The notes: generated by a model from the sequence alone, not told the origin. A stretch of DNA of 43,498 nt from Clostridiales bacterium (GCA_029012085.1 JAQXLK010000203.1:1-43498); one strand, 5' to 3'. Shown: positions 25,785 through 36,873, numbered from the stretch's first letter. Made by a program: numbers and translations.

Positions 25785-25980
25785 TTTGATAAGAAACCGA
25801 CAGGTTAGCTTGAGCTGATGGTCGTTTGTGGATATGGGTGAAATGAGAGAAAGGAATCTGAATGAAAATAATCGAATATTTTACAACAGATAAAAAAACA
25901 CAGGAGATACTGGGACAGGATGTAGAGGAAGGATTAAAGATACTGGAAGGATATCTGTAGAGGAAAGGTATATTTTTAGT

Positions 25981-26802
25981 ATGAAAAAAGTATTAAAAAG
26001 AATATGTTTTGTAATAGCTTTTGTATTGCTGTTAAATGTTATATTTGCTGAGGGAAAGGCAGCATCAAAGAGACAGGAATATGGTGTATTTATTGGAGCA
26101 GATAAGCTCAATTATCGCAAACTGGGAAAATACGATACTGTAGTAATTGATGCAGATTATTTTTCGGCGAACCAAATAAAAAAACTTAAAAAAGCAGGAT
26201 GTAAAAGGGTATATACCTATCTTAATATTGGCTCCATTGAGAAATTCAGAAGTTTCTATGACGATTACAAGTATATTGCTCTTGATACGTATAATAATTG
26301 GCCGGGTGAGTATTGGATGGATATATCAAATAAAAAATGGCAGAAATTTTGCATAAAACGTGCTGATAAACTAAAAGCGAAAGGTGTGGACGGTTTTTTT
26401 ATAGATAATTGTGATGTGTATTATCAATATCCATCTGATGATATTTATAAGGGATTGTGTAAAACTTTATCTGGTATCCGAAAAACTGGAGGCATGATAA
26501 TTATTAATGGTGGCGATTCCTTTGTAACACGCTGTGTTCAAAAGAAAAAGAGTAACCTTTTTGATGGGGTGAATCAGGAGACTGTCTATACATCAATAGA
26601 TTTTGAACATCACAAATTTGGAAAGGCTCGTGCTGAGAATAGAAAATACTTTACGGATTACCTTAAAAAGGTCAAGAAGGTTAAGAAGCAGGTATATGTA
26701 TTAGAATATGCAACAAAGAAGGGAGTTATTTCGAAGGCAAAAAAATATGCAAAGAAAAATGGGTGGAGGATATATGTTTCCTCTAACCTTGAGTTAAAAT
26801 AA
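25981..26802 (+). CDS. Secreted endo-alpha-1,4-polygalactosaminidase-like protein (GH114/TM1410-type)
   Basis: Signal peptide; YDTVVIDADYFSANQIKKLKKAGCKRVYTYLNIGSIE, GVDGFFIDNCDVYY, IIINGGDSF, VYVLEYA. Confidence 0.75.
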   Translation: MKKVLKRICFVIAFVLLLNVIFAEGKAASKRQEYGVFIGADKLNYRKLGKYDTVVIDADYFSANQIKKLKKAGCKRVYTYLNIGSIEKFRSFYDDYKYIALDTYNNWPGEYWMDISNKKWQKFCIKRADKLKAKGVDGFFIDNCDVYYQYPSDDIYKGLCKTLSGIRKTGGMIIINGGDSFVTRCVQKKKSNLFDGVNQETVYTSIDFEHHKFGKARAENRKYFTDYLKKVKKVKKQVYVLEYATKKGVISKAKKYAKKNGWRIYVSSNLELK

Positions 26803-26821
26803 GTGTGAGGAGTGCTGATTT

Positions 26822-27325
26822 ATGAAAAAAACATTGATTGTAGTAGATATGCAGAAAGATTTTATTAACGGGTCTCTTGGAACGAAGGAAGCGGAGGCTA
26901 TTGTGGAAAATGTTCAGAATAAGATTACACAGTACAAACAAAATGGGGATGAAATCATTTTTACTAGAGATACGCACCAGAATAATTATTTAGAAACGAA
27001 TGAAGGAAAGCATCTTCCTGTTGTACATTGTGTTGAAGGAACAGAAGGCTGGGAAATAGCAGAAGGATTAGAGGTTCCAAATGCAATCTATATCGATAAA
27101 CCGAGCTTTGGATACATGAATTGGAAAGATTATAATTTAGAAGAAGTGGAAATTGTTGGATTATGTACGGATATTTGTGTGGTATCCAACGCATTGATTA
27201 TCAAAGCCACTTATCCGGAAATTAAAGTTACGGTAGATGCTAACTGTTGTGCAGGTGTAACGCCGGAAAGTCATAGAGCTGCTTTAACAACCATGAAGAT
27301 GTGTCAGGTTGAAATTTTGGAATAA
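26822..27325 (+). CDS. Isochorismatase family cysteine hydrolase, nicotinamidase-like
   Basis: LIVVDMQKDFINGSLGTKEAE, FTRDTHQNNY, HCVEGTEGWEI, VEIVGLCTDICVVSNAL. Confidence 0.85.
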   Translation: MKKTLIVVDMQKDFINGSLGTKEAEAIVENVQNKITQYKQNGDEIIFTRDTHQNNYLETNEGKHLPVVHCVEGTEGWEIAEGLEVPNAIYIDKPSFGYMNWKDYNLEEVEIVGLCTDICVVSNALIIKATYPEIKVTVDANCCAGVTPESHRAALTTMKMCQVEILE

Positions 27326-27476
27326 TATAGAAAAACACTCTTGACTCGTCCCTTAGAGGAGGTTTTAGTATAGTCTCATCAGGGAAAGGCTATATATGAA
27401 TAATTTGATTGTTTTGTTATAAAAAATATGCTAAATTTATGAATAATCGTTTCAGTGTGTAAAGGAGAAGAGATAA

Positions 27477-28457
27477 ATGCAGAACAATTTAAGTGAAGAG
27501 TTTCAAAAGGCAAAGGAGATAGTAGACAAATTATTGGACTATTATCAGGGAATGGTTGTAGGACAGGATTTTCTTGGAGTTTCCATTTTAATTGCAATGA
27601 TGGCGAATGGGCATATCCTGTTGGAATCTGTACCGGGATTGGCGAAGACAACGGCAGCTAAGGTAATGACGGAAGCTGTGGCAGGTTCTTTTTCAAGAAT
27701 CCAGTGTACACCGGATTTGATTCCTAGTGATATTATAGGAACGCAGACTTACAATATGGCGACAAATACATTTGAAAATAAGATTGGTCCGGTTTTCGCA
27801 AATTTTGTATTGTTGGATGAGGTGAATCGTTCTAGTGCAAAAACCCAGAGTGCAATGCTTGAGGCAATGCAGGAGCATGAGGTGACGATTGGAGGAGAAA
27901 TCTACAAAATGCCGGAGGTGTTTGTTGTAATCGCAACACAGAATCCGATTGAGCAGGAGGGAACCTATGAATTGGCGGAAGCTCAGTTAGACCGTTTTTT
28001 ATTAAAAGTGGAATTGGATTATCCGAATGAGAAAGCAGAAGTAGAGATTCTGAATCGTGTAGAGCAGGAGATTTTTTCAAAAGGCAGGGATGTAGCTACG
28101 ATAAATGATATTGTATTTCTTCAAAATGTATGTAAAAAAGTCTATATAAGTGATGCGATTAAAAAGTATATTGTAGATATTGTTCAGGCAACGAGAAATA
28201 CAAGTAAGATTTTACCACCTGAGCTTGCACAATATGTAACGATGGGAGCAAGTACCAGAGCAGCGATTACATTTATGAATGTTGCAAAAGCGGTTGCAGT
28301 TATTAATGGAAGGGATTTTTGTGTGCCTGAGGATGTGAAAACAATGCGATATGAGGTTCTTCGCCATCGAATTATGTTAAATTTTGCAGCAGTTGCAGAT
28401 GGTGTGAAGGTTGAAACGATAATTGATGCGATTATGGGAGCAGTAAAAACGCCATGA
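27477..28457 (+). CDS. MoxR family AAA ATPase
   Basis: GHILLESVPGLAKTTAAKVM, GPVFANFVLLDEVNRSSAKTQSAMLEAMQE, VIATQNPIEQEGTYELAEAQLDRF. Confidence 0.95.
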   Translation: MQNNLSEEFQKAKEIVDKLLDYYQGMVVGQDFLGVSILIAMMANGHILLESVPGLAKTTAAKVMTEAVAGSFSRIQCTPDLIPSDIIGTQTYNMATNTFENKIGPVFANFVLLDEVNRSSAKTQSAMLEAMQEHEVTIGGEIYKMPEVFVVIATQNPIEQEGTYELAEAQLDRFLLKVELDYPNEKAEVEILNRVEQEIFSKGRDVATINDIVFLQNVCKKVYISDAIKKYIVDIVQATRNTSKILPPELAQYVTMGASTRAAITFMNVAKAVAVINGRDFCVPEDVKTMRYEVLRHRIMLNFAAVADGVKVETIIDAIMGAVKTP

Positions 28458-29338
28458 AAATGAGATACATATCAAAAATTCAAGGAAATTTAAAAAGATA
28501 TCAAAGAATTTATAGCGGCAAGGCTTCAACCAATATGCTGGATGGTTCCTATAAGTCTATTTTTAAGGGGAAAAGTATGAATTTTGATGAGCTAAGGGAG
28601 TATGTCACGGGTGACGATATCAAGGATGTGGATTGGAAGGCTTCTTCCCGTAGTCATAAGCTTTTGGTACGGCAGTATATTGCAGAAAAAAAACATAATG
28701 TTATGGTGATTTTTGATACCAACTGCAGAATGCTTGCGGATTCGAATGGATTGGAAGAAAAACGGGAACTGGCCATTATGGGAGCAGGTACGCTTGCGTA
28801 TTTTGTGAACCGGAATGGAGATGAAATCAGCGCAATGTTTTCTAACGGAAAATCCATATGTCACATTCCCTTTCAATCAGGATTAGGACATATTGAAATG
28901 ATGCTGGAAAAATATCATAAAGCGGTGACACTGGATAATCACTCCGATATCAATGCTGCTTTAGAATATGTGGTTCGTCATTTCAGAAGAAAAATGATTT
29001 TGATTCTTGTAACGGATTTAGAAGGCATTCATTCGATAACAGAAACAAATCTGAAGAGACTTATGGTGGCGAATGATATATTGCTTCTTTCGATAAGTGA
29101 TGCAGATTTGCAGTCGGGAAAAGTCTACAATATGGAGGAAGAAGACTATTTTTCTGAATTTTTGTTAGCGGATAAAAAACTGATAAAACGTGCGGCAGAT
29201 AACAAGGCAAGGATGGAAAGAGAAGCAGTGGAAAAATTAAAAAAATATGGAATTGCCAATGTAACTTTAGATGATGAAAAAGAGTTGGAACGGGAGATTA
29301 TAGATTTGCTGAATAAACATAAAGCAGAAAAGAGGTAG
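28454..29338 (+). CDS. DUF58 domain protein
   Basis: FDELREYVTGDDIKDVDWKASSRSHKLLVRQYIAEKKHNVMVIFDTN. Confidence 0.9.
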   Translation: MKMRYISKIQGNLKRYQRIYSGKASTNMLDGSYKSIFKGKSMNFDELREYVTGDDIKDVDWKASSRSHKLLVRQYIAEKKHNVMVIFDTNCRMLADSNGLEEKRELAIMGAGTLAYFVNRNGDEISAMFSNGKSICHIPFQSGLGHIEMMLEKYHKAVTLDNHSDINAALEYVVRHFRRKMILILVTDLEGIHSITETNLKRLMVANDILLLSISDADLQSGKVYNMEEEDYFSEFLLADKKLIKRAADNKARMEREAVEKLKKYGIANVTLDDEKELEREIIDLLNKHKAEKR

Positions 29339-29339
29339 T

Positions 29340-29828
29340 ATGGAAACGTCGGTTAATTTACAGGATCCATTTTCATATTCAATATGGCCCATTGTGTTAA
29401 TGGGAGTGGTTTTCATTTTTCTCACTATTCTGATTGTTTTACTTGTTGTAAAAAGAAAGAAAAAGAGAGAAGATAAGAAGCCAGAACCGATACAACCGGT
29501 GCCTGTAAAAAGAAATGAAATGGATGTAAAAACGGAATATTTAAATATGATTGAAACAATTGAACGAAAGTATCAAAATGGAGAACTTTCCGAAAGAGAT
29601 TGTTATCAGGAATTAAGCAGATGTGTCCGGGAATTTGTGTATGCGATAACCGGAGTAAAGGTTACCACTTATACACTGACAGAGATTCGCAAATCCCAAA
29701 TGCCGGAATTAGAAAAGTTGATTTCGGAGTATTACCATCCGGAGTTTGCAAAAGAGACAAGAGATGAAGTTGAACGGGCAATAACGGAAGCAAAGAGGGT
29801 TATAAAAACATGGAAAACATGGAATTGA
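29340..29828 (+). CDS. Membrane protein of MoxR/VWA operon
   Basis: One TM helix followed by soluble region; co-oriented and overlaps next ORF. Confidence 0.6.
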   Translation: METSVNLQDPFSYSIWPIVLMGVVFIFLTILIVLLVVKRKKKREDKKPEPIQPVPVKRNEMDVKTEYLNMIETIERKYQNGELSERDCYQELSRCVREFVYAITGVKVTTYTLTEIRKSQMPELEKLISEYYHPEFAKETRDEVERAITEAKRVIKTWKTWN

Positions 29829-30844
29829 AGCATCCCATTTTTATATTAATAGGAATTCTTTCTATATTGTGTATTTCAGTTGTTTATTTAATTAAAAAGA
29901 AGCAAAAGAAGGAATATGCAAGTGGAATTAAGGTTGCAAGTGCCGTTTATCTTAGGGAAGATTCTTATTATAAACGAAAAAAGCGTATATACAGATTGTA
30001 CAGGGGTGTGCTGCTCCTATCCATTTGTACTGCGGTTATGTCAGCGTTTATGTTACTGGCAAGACCTCATAAGGTAAAAAAAATAACAGACGAGCGGTAT
30101 TGCAGGGATATCATTTTGAGCTTGGATGTTTCTACATCGGTAGATTATTTGAATAAGAATCTGGTAGAACAGCTCAAAAATACAGTTGAAAACCTAAAGG
30201 GTGAGCGGTTTGGCATTATCATTTTTAACACCTCGCCAGTATTAGTTTCGCCTTTGACAGATGATTATGAGTATATTATAGAACAGCTGGACAATATTGA
30301 AAAGGGTTTGAAGAATCGTATTGATGCAGGAAAATCCGGTGATTTTCCGGAGGATTACCTGTATTGGGATCAGTACATTTCCAGTGGAACATTAGTTGGA
30401 AATGAGGAGCGGGGAAGCTCATTAGTTGGAGATGGACTCGCATCAAGTGTATTTCAGTTTTCTACGGAGGAGAAAGACCGTCCACGTATTGTTATTTTTG
30501 CAACAGATAATGATGTGTATGGTGAGCAGATTGTTACGTTACCGGAAGCGGCGGAACTTTGTAAAAAGAGGAATGTTGTTGTGTATGGTGTGGGCACAAA
30601 GGAGATGTATGAAACTGATTTACAGGAAATGAAGCTTGCTGTAGAGGCAACCGGAGGTCAGTTTTATCTTGAAGAGGAATTAGGAACCTTTAAGAAGATT
30701 GTTGAGAATATTGAAGCAAAGAGCGAAGGACTGGTAAAAGGGAATTCGTTTGTAACAGAAGTAGACTATCCTGGGATTCCGTTTATTCTTCTGGTTATTA
30801 GCTGCACGATTATGTATGTTGTAAGTAAAAAATTAAGATTATAA
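29810..30844 (+). CDS. VWA domain membrane protein (BatA-like)
   Basis: DIILSLDVSTSVDYLNKN (MIDAS-like DxSxS); flanking TM segments. Confidence 0.85.
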   Translation: MENMELKHPIFILIGILSILCISVVYLIKKKQKKEYASGIKVASAVYLREDSYYKRKKRIYRLYRGVLLLSICTAVMSAFMLLARPHKVKKITDERYCRDIILSLDVSTSVDYLNKNLVEQLKNTVENLKGERFGIIIFNTSPVLVSPLTDDYEYIIEQLDNIEKGLKNRIDAGKSGDFPEDYLYWDQYISSGTLVGNEERGSSLVGDGLASSVFQFSTEEKDRPRIVIFATDNDVYGEQIVTLPEAAELCKKRNVVVYGVGTKEMYETDLQEMKLAVEATGGQFYLEEELGTFKKIVENIEAKSEGLVKGNSFVTEVDYPGIPFILLVISCTIMYVVSKKLRL

Positions 30845-30855
30845 AAGAGGGAAAC

Positions 30856-31818
30856 ATGATACTAAATCCAATTATTCCAATTTGGCTAATGGCAATCATC
30901 TGTATTGGACTTCTTCTTTTAAAAAGAAAAGGAGTATGGCCGTATATCAGGCAGATTGTGATTGTCATATTGCTGTTTGTTATTAATTTAAGAATAATGC
31001 TTCCAGGGGAAGTAGTGAATGTACAGGAACAGAAAATGAATGTGCATGTGCTTTTTGTCATTGATGATACGATTAGTATGCTTGCTGAAGATTATGACGG
31101 AAAACACACGAGATTAGAAGGTGTGAAGGAGGATTGTCAATATATTGTCGATGAACTTCCGGGAGCAAGATTTTCGGTCATTTCCTTTCACAATACAGCC
31201 AATTTGTTGTCACCTTTTACAAATAATGCAGAGTATGTGAAGAGTACGATTGCATCCATTTATCCACTGGATGATTTATATGCCAGAGGAAGTTCCATGA
31301 ATGTGGCAAAGGATGTAATGCTTCATACGCTACAGGATATTAAAGAAAAGAGAGATACGAAGGTTGTTTTATTTTTTATTAGTGATGGAGAAGTAACAGA
31401 TGGCTCGAATTTGGAGTCGTTTACGGAAGTGGCACAGTATGTCAGTAATGGAGCCGTTTTTGGCTATGGAACGGAAGCCGGAGGAAATATGCATGTAAAG
31501 AACTATGATGATGAGCTTGTTCTGGTGGAAGACGAAAGTGGTTATGACAATAAACCGGCAGTTTCTAAAATTGACGAGGTTAATTTGAAAAAACTGGCAA
31601 AGGATTTTGGGATAGAATATGTGAATAGGAATCAGGGAAAAAGTTTAGATTCTATTATAAATGATGTTAAGAACAGTGCTGAGGTAATAAAGAAAAGTTC
31701 AGATGAAAAGAAGGCGTCAAATCAGGTGGAAACTGCTACAGATATATATTATTTTTTTGTGATTCCACTATTGATTTTATTATTATATGAAGCAATTACA
31801 CTGATTCGAAAAAAATAA
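30856..31818 (+). CDS. VWA domain membrane protein
   Basis: HVLFVIDDTISMLAEDYDGKHTRLEGVKEDC; FFISDGEVTDGS; terminal TM segments. Confidence 0.8.
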   Translation: MILNPIIPIWLMAIICIGLLLLKRKGVWPYIRQIVIVILLFVINLRIMLPGEVVNVQEQKMNVHVLFVIDDTISMLAEDYDGKHTRLEGVKEDCQYIVDELPGARFSVISFHNTANLLSPFTNNAEYVKSTIASIYPLDDLYARGSSMNVAKDVMLHTLQDIKEKRDTKVVLFFISDGEVTDGSNLESFTEVAQYVSNGAVFGYGTEAGGNMHVKNYDDELVLVEDESGYDNKPAVSKIDEVNLKKLAKDFGIEYVNRNQGKSLDSIINDVKNSAEVIKKSSDEKKASNQVETATDIYYFFVIPLLILLLYEAITLIRKK

Positions 31819-31831
31819 TTTGGAGGAAAGC

Positions 31832-32521
31832 ATGAAGAAGGTACTTCTGGTTTTGTGGTGTTTTTCATTTATCATATTTACAGGTTTGACAGTAAATTAT
31901 GTAAAAAATGAGAAAATGATAGAACATTACGAAAATGATATTTTTAGTGAGAATGATATTTCTATACTGGGATTTGTACAACCATACATATATTATTACA
32001 ATAAAGGAAATATATTTTATAAACAGGGAAAATATGAACTTGCGGTGGAGTCCTATCAGAAGGCTTTGTATTCTTATGTTCCGAAATATAAGGAATGTGC
32101 CATAAGAATTAATATGGCACTTGTAATGGTAACACCAATTGATATGGAAAATGTTACCCTGGAAAATAAAGATGAAATTATAATGATATTGGAGACGGCG
32201 AGGGATATTTTAGTGGAGGAAGGTTGTGCAAATATGGAGGATGATCATGGGCATAGTGGTGATGCACAAACCTTAAAAAATGAGATTGATGCGTATTTGG
32301 ATAGGCTGAATAATCCCGAAGAAGCAGAGAAGGAGCAAAAGGACGAACAAGAGTCGGATACAGAGACCTCTGAAGAACAAGAGAAGAATTCAGAAGAAGA
32401 GAAAAATATAGAGAAGAAGTATGAAGAGATAGAGCAGCAGGGGTTAAATGAACGGAATCAGAATTTAGAGGATTATAAAAATCTGCAGAATTTCGATTTT
32501 TATGATGGTAATTGTTGGTGA
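31832..32521 (+). CDS. TPR-type membrane protein of the MoxR/VWA operon
   Basis: YYYNKGNIFYKQGKYELAVESYQKALYSYVPKYKECAIRINMALV; Glu-rich C-terminus. Confidence 0.7.
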   Translation: MKKVLLVLWCFSFIIFTGLTVNYVKNEKMIEHYENDIFSENDISILGFVQPYIYYYNKGNIFYKQGKYELAVESYQKALYSYVPKYKECAIRINMALVMVTPIDMENVTLENKDEIIMILETARDILVEEGCANMEDDHGHSGDAQTLKNEIDAYLDRLNNPEEAEKEQKDEQESDTETSEEQEKNSEEEKNIEKKYEEIEQQGLNERNQNLEDYKNLQNFDFYDGNCW

Positions 32522-32576
32522 TATGAAAAGAAAAATCAGAATATGACAACAAAAAGAAGGAGTGTGAAAAAACAGC

Positions 32577-34154
32577 ATGGAACAGGAAGAAAATACAGGG
32601 ATTTCATTATGGAAAAAGAGCAAACAGGGAGTAATCAATATTGTATTTAGCAGATTAGGACTGATTCTTATATTATTTATTATAAATATTCTTTTGATTT
32701 TAAGTGTGTTTAAGTGGTTCAGTCATTTTTTACCGCATTTTGTGGGTGGTGTGATAGCATTCATAGCGATTATGGTTGTTTATCTGTTTAACTGTGATTT
32801 TGATAGTGATGTGAAACTGACATGGCTCATGGTGATTATGCTGTTTCCATTTTTTGGAGCACTCTTTCTTTTGTATACCCGTCTGGATATCGGACATAGG
32901 GCTGTTAAAGTAAGAATGCAGCAGTTAATCGATACCACAAGAAAAAGCCTGATACAGGATAAGGGAGTGTTAGAACGGTTAAAAAAGGACAATCCGGAAA
33001 GTGCCACTTTAGTACATTATGTGGGAAGAACAGGCTGTTATCCGGTCTATGAGAATACGGAAGTTACTTATTTCCCTCTTGGTGAATACAAATTTGAAGA
33101 ATTGTTAAAACAGTTAGAGCAGGCAAAGAAGTTTATATTCCTCGAATATTTTATAGTGGAAGAAGGCTTAATGTGGGGAAAAGTGTTAGAAGTGCTGGCA
33201 AGGAAAGTTAAAGAAGGAGTTGAGGTTCGTTTGCTCTATGATGGTACCTGTGAATTTTCAACTCTTCCACATGACTATCCGAAGCGATTAAGAAAACTGG
33301 GGATTCAATGTAAAATGTTCTCACCATTGACACCATTTGTATCGACACACTATAATTACCGCGACCACCGCAAGATTTTAGTGATAGACGGACATACAGC
33401 CTTCACGGGTGGTGTGAATCTGGCAGATGAGTATATTAACCGGAAGGAGAAATATGGTCACTGGAAGGATACTGCCATTATGCTTAAGGGAGAAGCGGTA
33501 AAGAGTTTTACGTTGCTGTTCTTGCAAATGTGGAATGTGGATGAGAAATCTGTAGATTTGGATAAGAAATATCTGGCATATCCGAGAGAATGCATCCGCC
33601 CTGCAAAAGGGTATGTATTACCCTATGGAGATTATCCGTTAGACCGCGACAAAGTGGGAGAGCGAATCTACATGGATATTCTGAATCAGGCAACAAAATA
33701 TGTACATATTATGACACCGTATCTCATTTTAGATGGGGAAATGAAAGCAGCAATTCAGTTTGCAGCAGAGCGTGGCATAGATGTGAAAATTATCCTGCCG
33801 GGAATTCCGGATAAAAAGATACCATACGCATTAGCAAAGACACACTATAAGGAATTATTAAGGTCCGGAGTAAAAATATATGAATATACTCCTGGTTTTG
33901 TTCATGCAAAAGTTTTTGTAAGCGATGACTGCAAAGGTGTAGTTGGAACCATTAATCTTGATTACCGAAGTCTGTACCATCATTTTGAATGTGCGGCATA
34001 TCTTTATGATGTTGAATGTATTCCGGATATAGAAACGGATTTCCAGGAGACGCTTAATAAATGCAGAGAAGTGACATTTGACACGATACGAAAAGAGCAT
34101 TGGTGGATAAAAGTAATTGGAAGTCTTGCAAAATCAATTGCACCGTTGCTATAG
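32577..34154 (+). CDS. cls: Cardiolipin synthase (phospholipase D family)
   Basis: Two HKD motifs: HYNYRDHRKILVIDGHTAFTGGVNLADEY and FVHAKVFVSDDCKGVVGTINLDYRSLYHHFE. Confidence 0.9.
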   Translation: MEQEENTGISLWKKSKQGVINIVFSRLGLILILFIINILLILSVFKWFSHFLPHFVGGVIAFIAIMVVYLFNCDFDSDVKLTWLMVIMLFPFFGALFLLYTRLDIGHRAVKVRMQQLIDTTRKSLIQDKGVLERLKKDNPESATLVHYVGRTGCYPVYENTEVTYFPLGEYKFEELLKQLEQAKKFIFLEYFIVEEGLMWGKVLEVLARKVKEGVEVRLLYDGTCEFSTLPHDYPKRLRKLGIQCKMFSPLTPFVSTHYNYRDHRKILVIDGHTAFTGGVNLADEYINRKEKYGHWKDTAIMLKGEAVKSFTLLFLQMWNVDEKSVDLDKKYLAYPRECIRPAKGYVLPYGDYPLDRDKVGERIYMDILNQATKYVHIMTPYLILDGEMKAAIQFAAERGIDVKIILPGIPDKKIPYALAKTHYKELLRSGVKIYEYTPGFVHAKVFVSDDCKGVVGTINLDYRSLYHHFECAAYLYDVECIPDIETDFQETLNKCREVTFDTIRKEHWWIKVIGSLAKSIAPLL

Positions 34155-34162
34155 AGGATTTC

Positions 34163-34190
34163 TTGACAAAAGAAGATTGTATGGTACAAT
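34163..34190 (+). promoter_or_regulatory. Promoter of leuS
   Basis: TTGACA-16 bp-TACAAT. Confidence 0.6.
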
Positions 34191-34293
34191 GAGTAAGTTA
34201 AGGAAATAAAAGGAATTCCTTATAGTGAACAGGTTCAGGGAAGGGAAAGAAGAACAGATATCCCTTTACGATACAATTTAGGAGGACGTGAAG

Positions 34294-36723
34294 ATGGCAA
34301 CAGCATATAATCACAAGCTGATTGAAGGAAAATGGCGTGAGAAATGGGAAAAGGACCCAATCAATGTGGAAGATGGCAAGAAGCCTAAGTATTACTGTCT
34401 GGATATGTTCCCATATCCATCTGGTAATGGTTTACATGTAGGTCACTGGAGAGGATATGTAATCAGTGATGTGTGGAGTCGTTATAAGATGATGCAGGGA
34501 TATTATCTGATTCATCCAATGGGATGGGATGCATTTGGTCTTCCGGCTGAGAACTATGCGATTAAGAATGGAGTACATCCAAGTGTTGCAGTTGAAGAGA
34601 ATGTTAAGAATTTCAAGCGTCAGATGAATGAGATTGCTGCAATCTATGACTGGGATAGAGAAGTAAATACCACAGATCCGAATTATTATAAGTGGACACA
34701 GTGGATTTTTGTAAAGATGTTCAAAGAGGGTCTGGCTTATGAAAAGGAGATGCCGATTAACTGGTGTCCGTCATGTAAGACCGGTCTTGCAAACGAAGAA
34801 GTTGTAGATGGTAAATGTGAGCGTTGCCACAGTGAAGTTACAAAGAAGAATCTTCGTCAGTGGATGTTAAAGATTACTGCTTATGCAGACAGACTGTTAG
34901 CAGACCTTGATAAGCTTGACTGGCCGGAGAAGGTTAAGAAAATGCAGGCTGACTGGATTGGAAAATCCCATGGTGCAGAGGTTGACTTTAAGGTTGATGG
35001 CATGGATGAAAGCATTACAGTGTATACAACCCGTCCGGATACCCTTTGGGGAGCAACCTTTATGGTATTAGCCCCAGAGCATGCTTTAGCTGCTAAGCTG
35101 GCTACGGATGAGACGAGAGAAGCGGTTGAGAAGTATATTTATGATGCATCTATGAAGTCTAATGTAGACCGTATGCAGGATAAGGAAAAGACAGGTGTAT
35201 TTACAGGTTCTTATGCCATTAATCCGTTAAATGGCAAAAAGACTCCTATTTGGTTATCTGACTATGTACTTGCAGATTATGGTACAGGTGCGATTATGTG
35301 TGTACCTGCACATGATGACCGTGACTTTGAATTTGCAAAGAAGTTTGGTTTACCAATTGTCCAGGTTATTGCGAAGGATGGTAAAGAAATTGAGAATATG
35401 ACAGAGGCTTATACTGAGGCAGCGGGAACAATGATTAATTCTGGTGACTGGAATGGTATGGAGTCCGCAGTGCTTAAGAAGGAAGCACCGGCCATGATTG
35501 AAAAGATGGGTTATGGTAAGAAAACCACCAATTATAAGCTTCGTGACTGGGTATTTTCACGTCAGCGTTACTGGGGTGAGCCAATTCCGATTATTCATTG
35601 TCCGGATTGTGGCGCAGTTCCGGTACCGGAAGAAGATCTTCCTGTATTGCTTCCAGATGTGGAGAAGTATGAGCCAACCGGAACCGGTGAATCTCCACTT
35701 GCAGCAATTGACTCCTGGGTAAATACAACATGTCCATGTTGTGGTAAGCCGGCAAAACGTGAGACGAATACAATGCCGCAGTGGGCAGGTTCTTCTTGGT
35801 ATTTCTTACGTTATGTTGATAACAAGAATGACAAAGAGTTAGTGAATAGAGAAAAAGCAGACAAATACCTTCCGGTTGATATGTACATTGGTGGTGTGGA
35901 GCATGCGGTACTTCATTTATTGTATGCCCGTTTCTATACCAAATTTCTGCATGATATTGGTGTGGTTGATTTTGATGAGCCATTTAAGAAGCTGTTTAAT
36001 CAGGGTATGATTTGTGGACGCGACCGTGAGACCGGAGCAGCAACCAAGATGAGTAAATCCCTTGGCAATATTGTATCTCCGGATGATATGGTAAATGATT
36101 ACGGTTGTGACGCCCTTAGAATGTATGAGTTGTTCATTGGACCACCAGAGTTAGATTCAATCTGGGATGACAGAGGAATTGATGGCGTATATCGTTTCCT
36201 TTCCCGTTTTTACAATATGGCGGTTAAGAATATTGAAAATCCAGGTGCAGAGACACCAGAGCTTATTAAGCTTCGTAACAAGATGGTATATGATATCACT
36301 ACACGTTTAGAGAGCTTTAGTCTGAATACGGTTGTATCCGGATTTATGGAGTATAATAATAAGCTGGTTGATCTTACCAAGAAGGGTGGCGTGGATATAG
36401 AGACATTAAAGACTGTTACCCGACTGATTGCACCATTTGCTCCACATATTGGTGAAGAACTCTGGGAGATGTTAGGTGAGAAGGATTCTGTATTCCATGC
36501 AGGATGGCCAACCTATGATGAGTCCGCTATGAAGGAAGATACCATTACGGTTCCTGTCCAGATTAACGGAAAAACCCGTGCAACCATTGACATTGCGGCA
36601 GATGCAGCAAAGGATGATGTGATTGCAGCCGGTAAGGAAGCGGTAGCAGATAAGTTAGAAGGACTTAATATTATCAAAGAGATTTATGTTCCGGGTAAGA
36701 TTGTGAACATTGTGGCAAAATAA
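34294..36723 (+). CDS. leuS: Leucine--tRNA ligase
   Basis: FPYPSGNGLHVGHWRGY (HIGH-type), MSKSLGN (KMSKS), DWVFSRQRYWGEPIPI. Confidence 0.97.
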   Translation: MATAYNHKLIEGKWREKWEKDPINVEDGKKPKYYCLDMFPYPSGNGLHVGHWRGYVISDVWSRYKMMQGYYLIHPMGWDAFGLPAENYAIKNGVHPSVAVEENVKNFKRQMNEIAAIYDWDREVNTTDPNYYKWTQWIFVKMFKEGLAYEKEMPINWCPSCKTGLANEEVVDGKCERCHSEVTKKNLRQWMLKITAYADRLLADLDKLDWPEKVKKMQADWIGKSHGAEVDFKVDGMDESITVYTTRPDTLWGATFMVLAPEHALAAKLATDETREAVEKYIYDASMKSNVDRMQDKEKTGVFTGSYAINPLNGKKTPIWLSDYVLADYGTGAIMCVPAHDDRDFEFAKKFGLPIVQVIAKDGKEIENMTEAYTEAAGTMINSGDWNGMESAVLKKEAPAMIEKMGYGKKTTNYKLRDWVFSRQRYWGEPIPIIHCPDCGAVPVPEEDLPVLLPDVEKYEPTGTGESPLAAIDSWVNTTCPCCGKPAKRETNTMPQWAGSSWYFLRYVDNKNDKELVNREKADKYLPVDMYIGGVEHAVLHLLYARFYTKFLHDIGVVDFDEPFKKLFNQGMICGRDRETGAATKMSKSLGNIVSPDDMVNDYGCDALRMYELFIGPPELDSIWDDRGIDGVYRFLSRFYNMAVKNIENPGAETPELIKLRNKMVYDITTRLESFSLNTVVSGFMEYNNKLVDLTKKGGVDIETLKTVTRLIAPFAPHIGEELWEMLGEKDSVFHAGWPTYDESAMKEDTITVPVQINGKTRATIDIAADAAKDDVIAAGKEAVADKLEGLNIIKEIYVPGKIVNIVAK

Positions 36724-36873
36724 TTTTAGCTATATTATAGGAATGTCGCACGAATAGAGAGAAATGTTGTGCGGCATTTCTTTTCGCATGTTAGTTTGGT
36801 GGATGTTTTGGATTTGATAAAATCCATAGCTTTGACTTGAAAAAGTATAAAATGTAACAAATAAGGAGTAGAA

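Noticed and set aside
25862-25960. Short ORF MKIIEYFTTDKKTQEILGQDVEEGLKILEGYL
   Set aside because: Possibly a fragment of a larger gene but too short and not clearly assignable.
34195-34290. T-box riboswitch upstream of leuS
   Set aside because: About 100-nt leader with a small palindrome (aaggaattcctt) but no recognisable T-box sequence or antiterminator/terminator pair.
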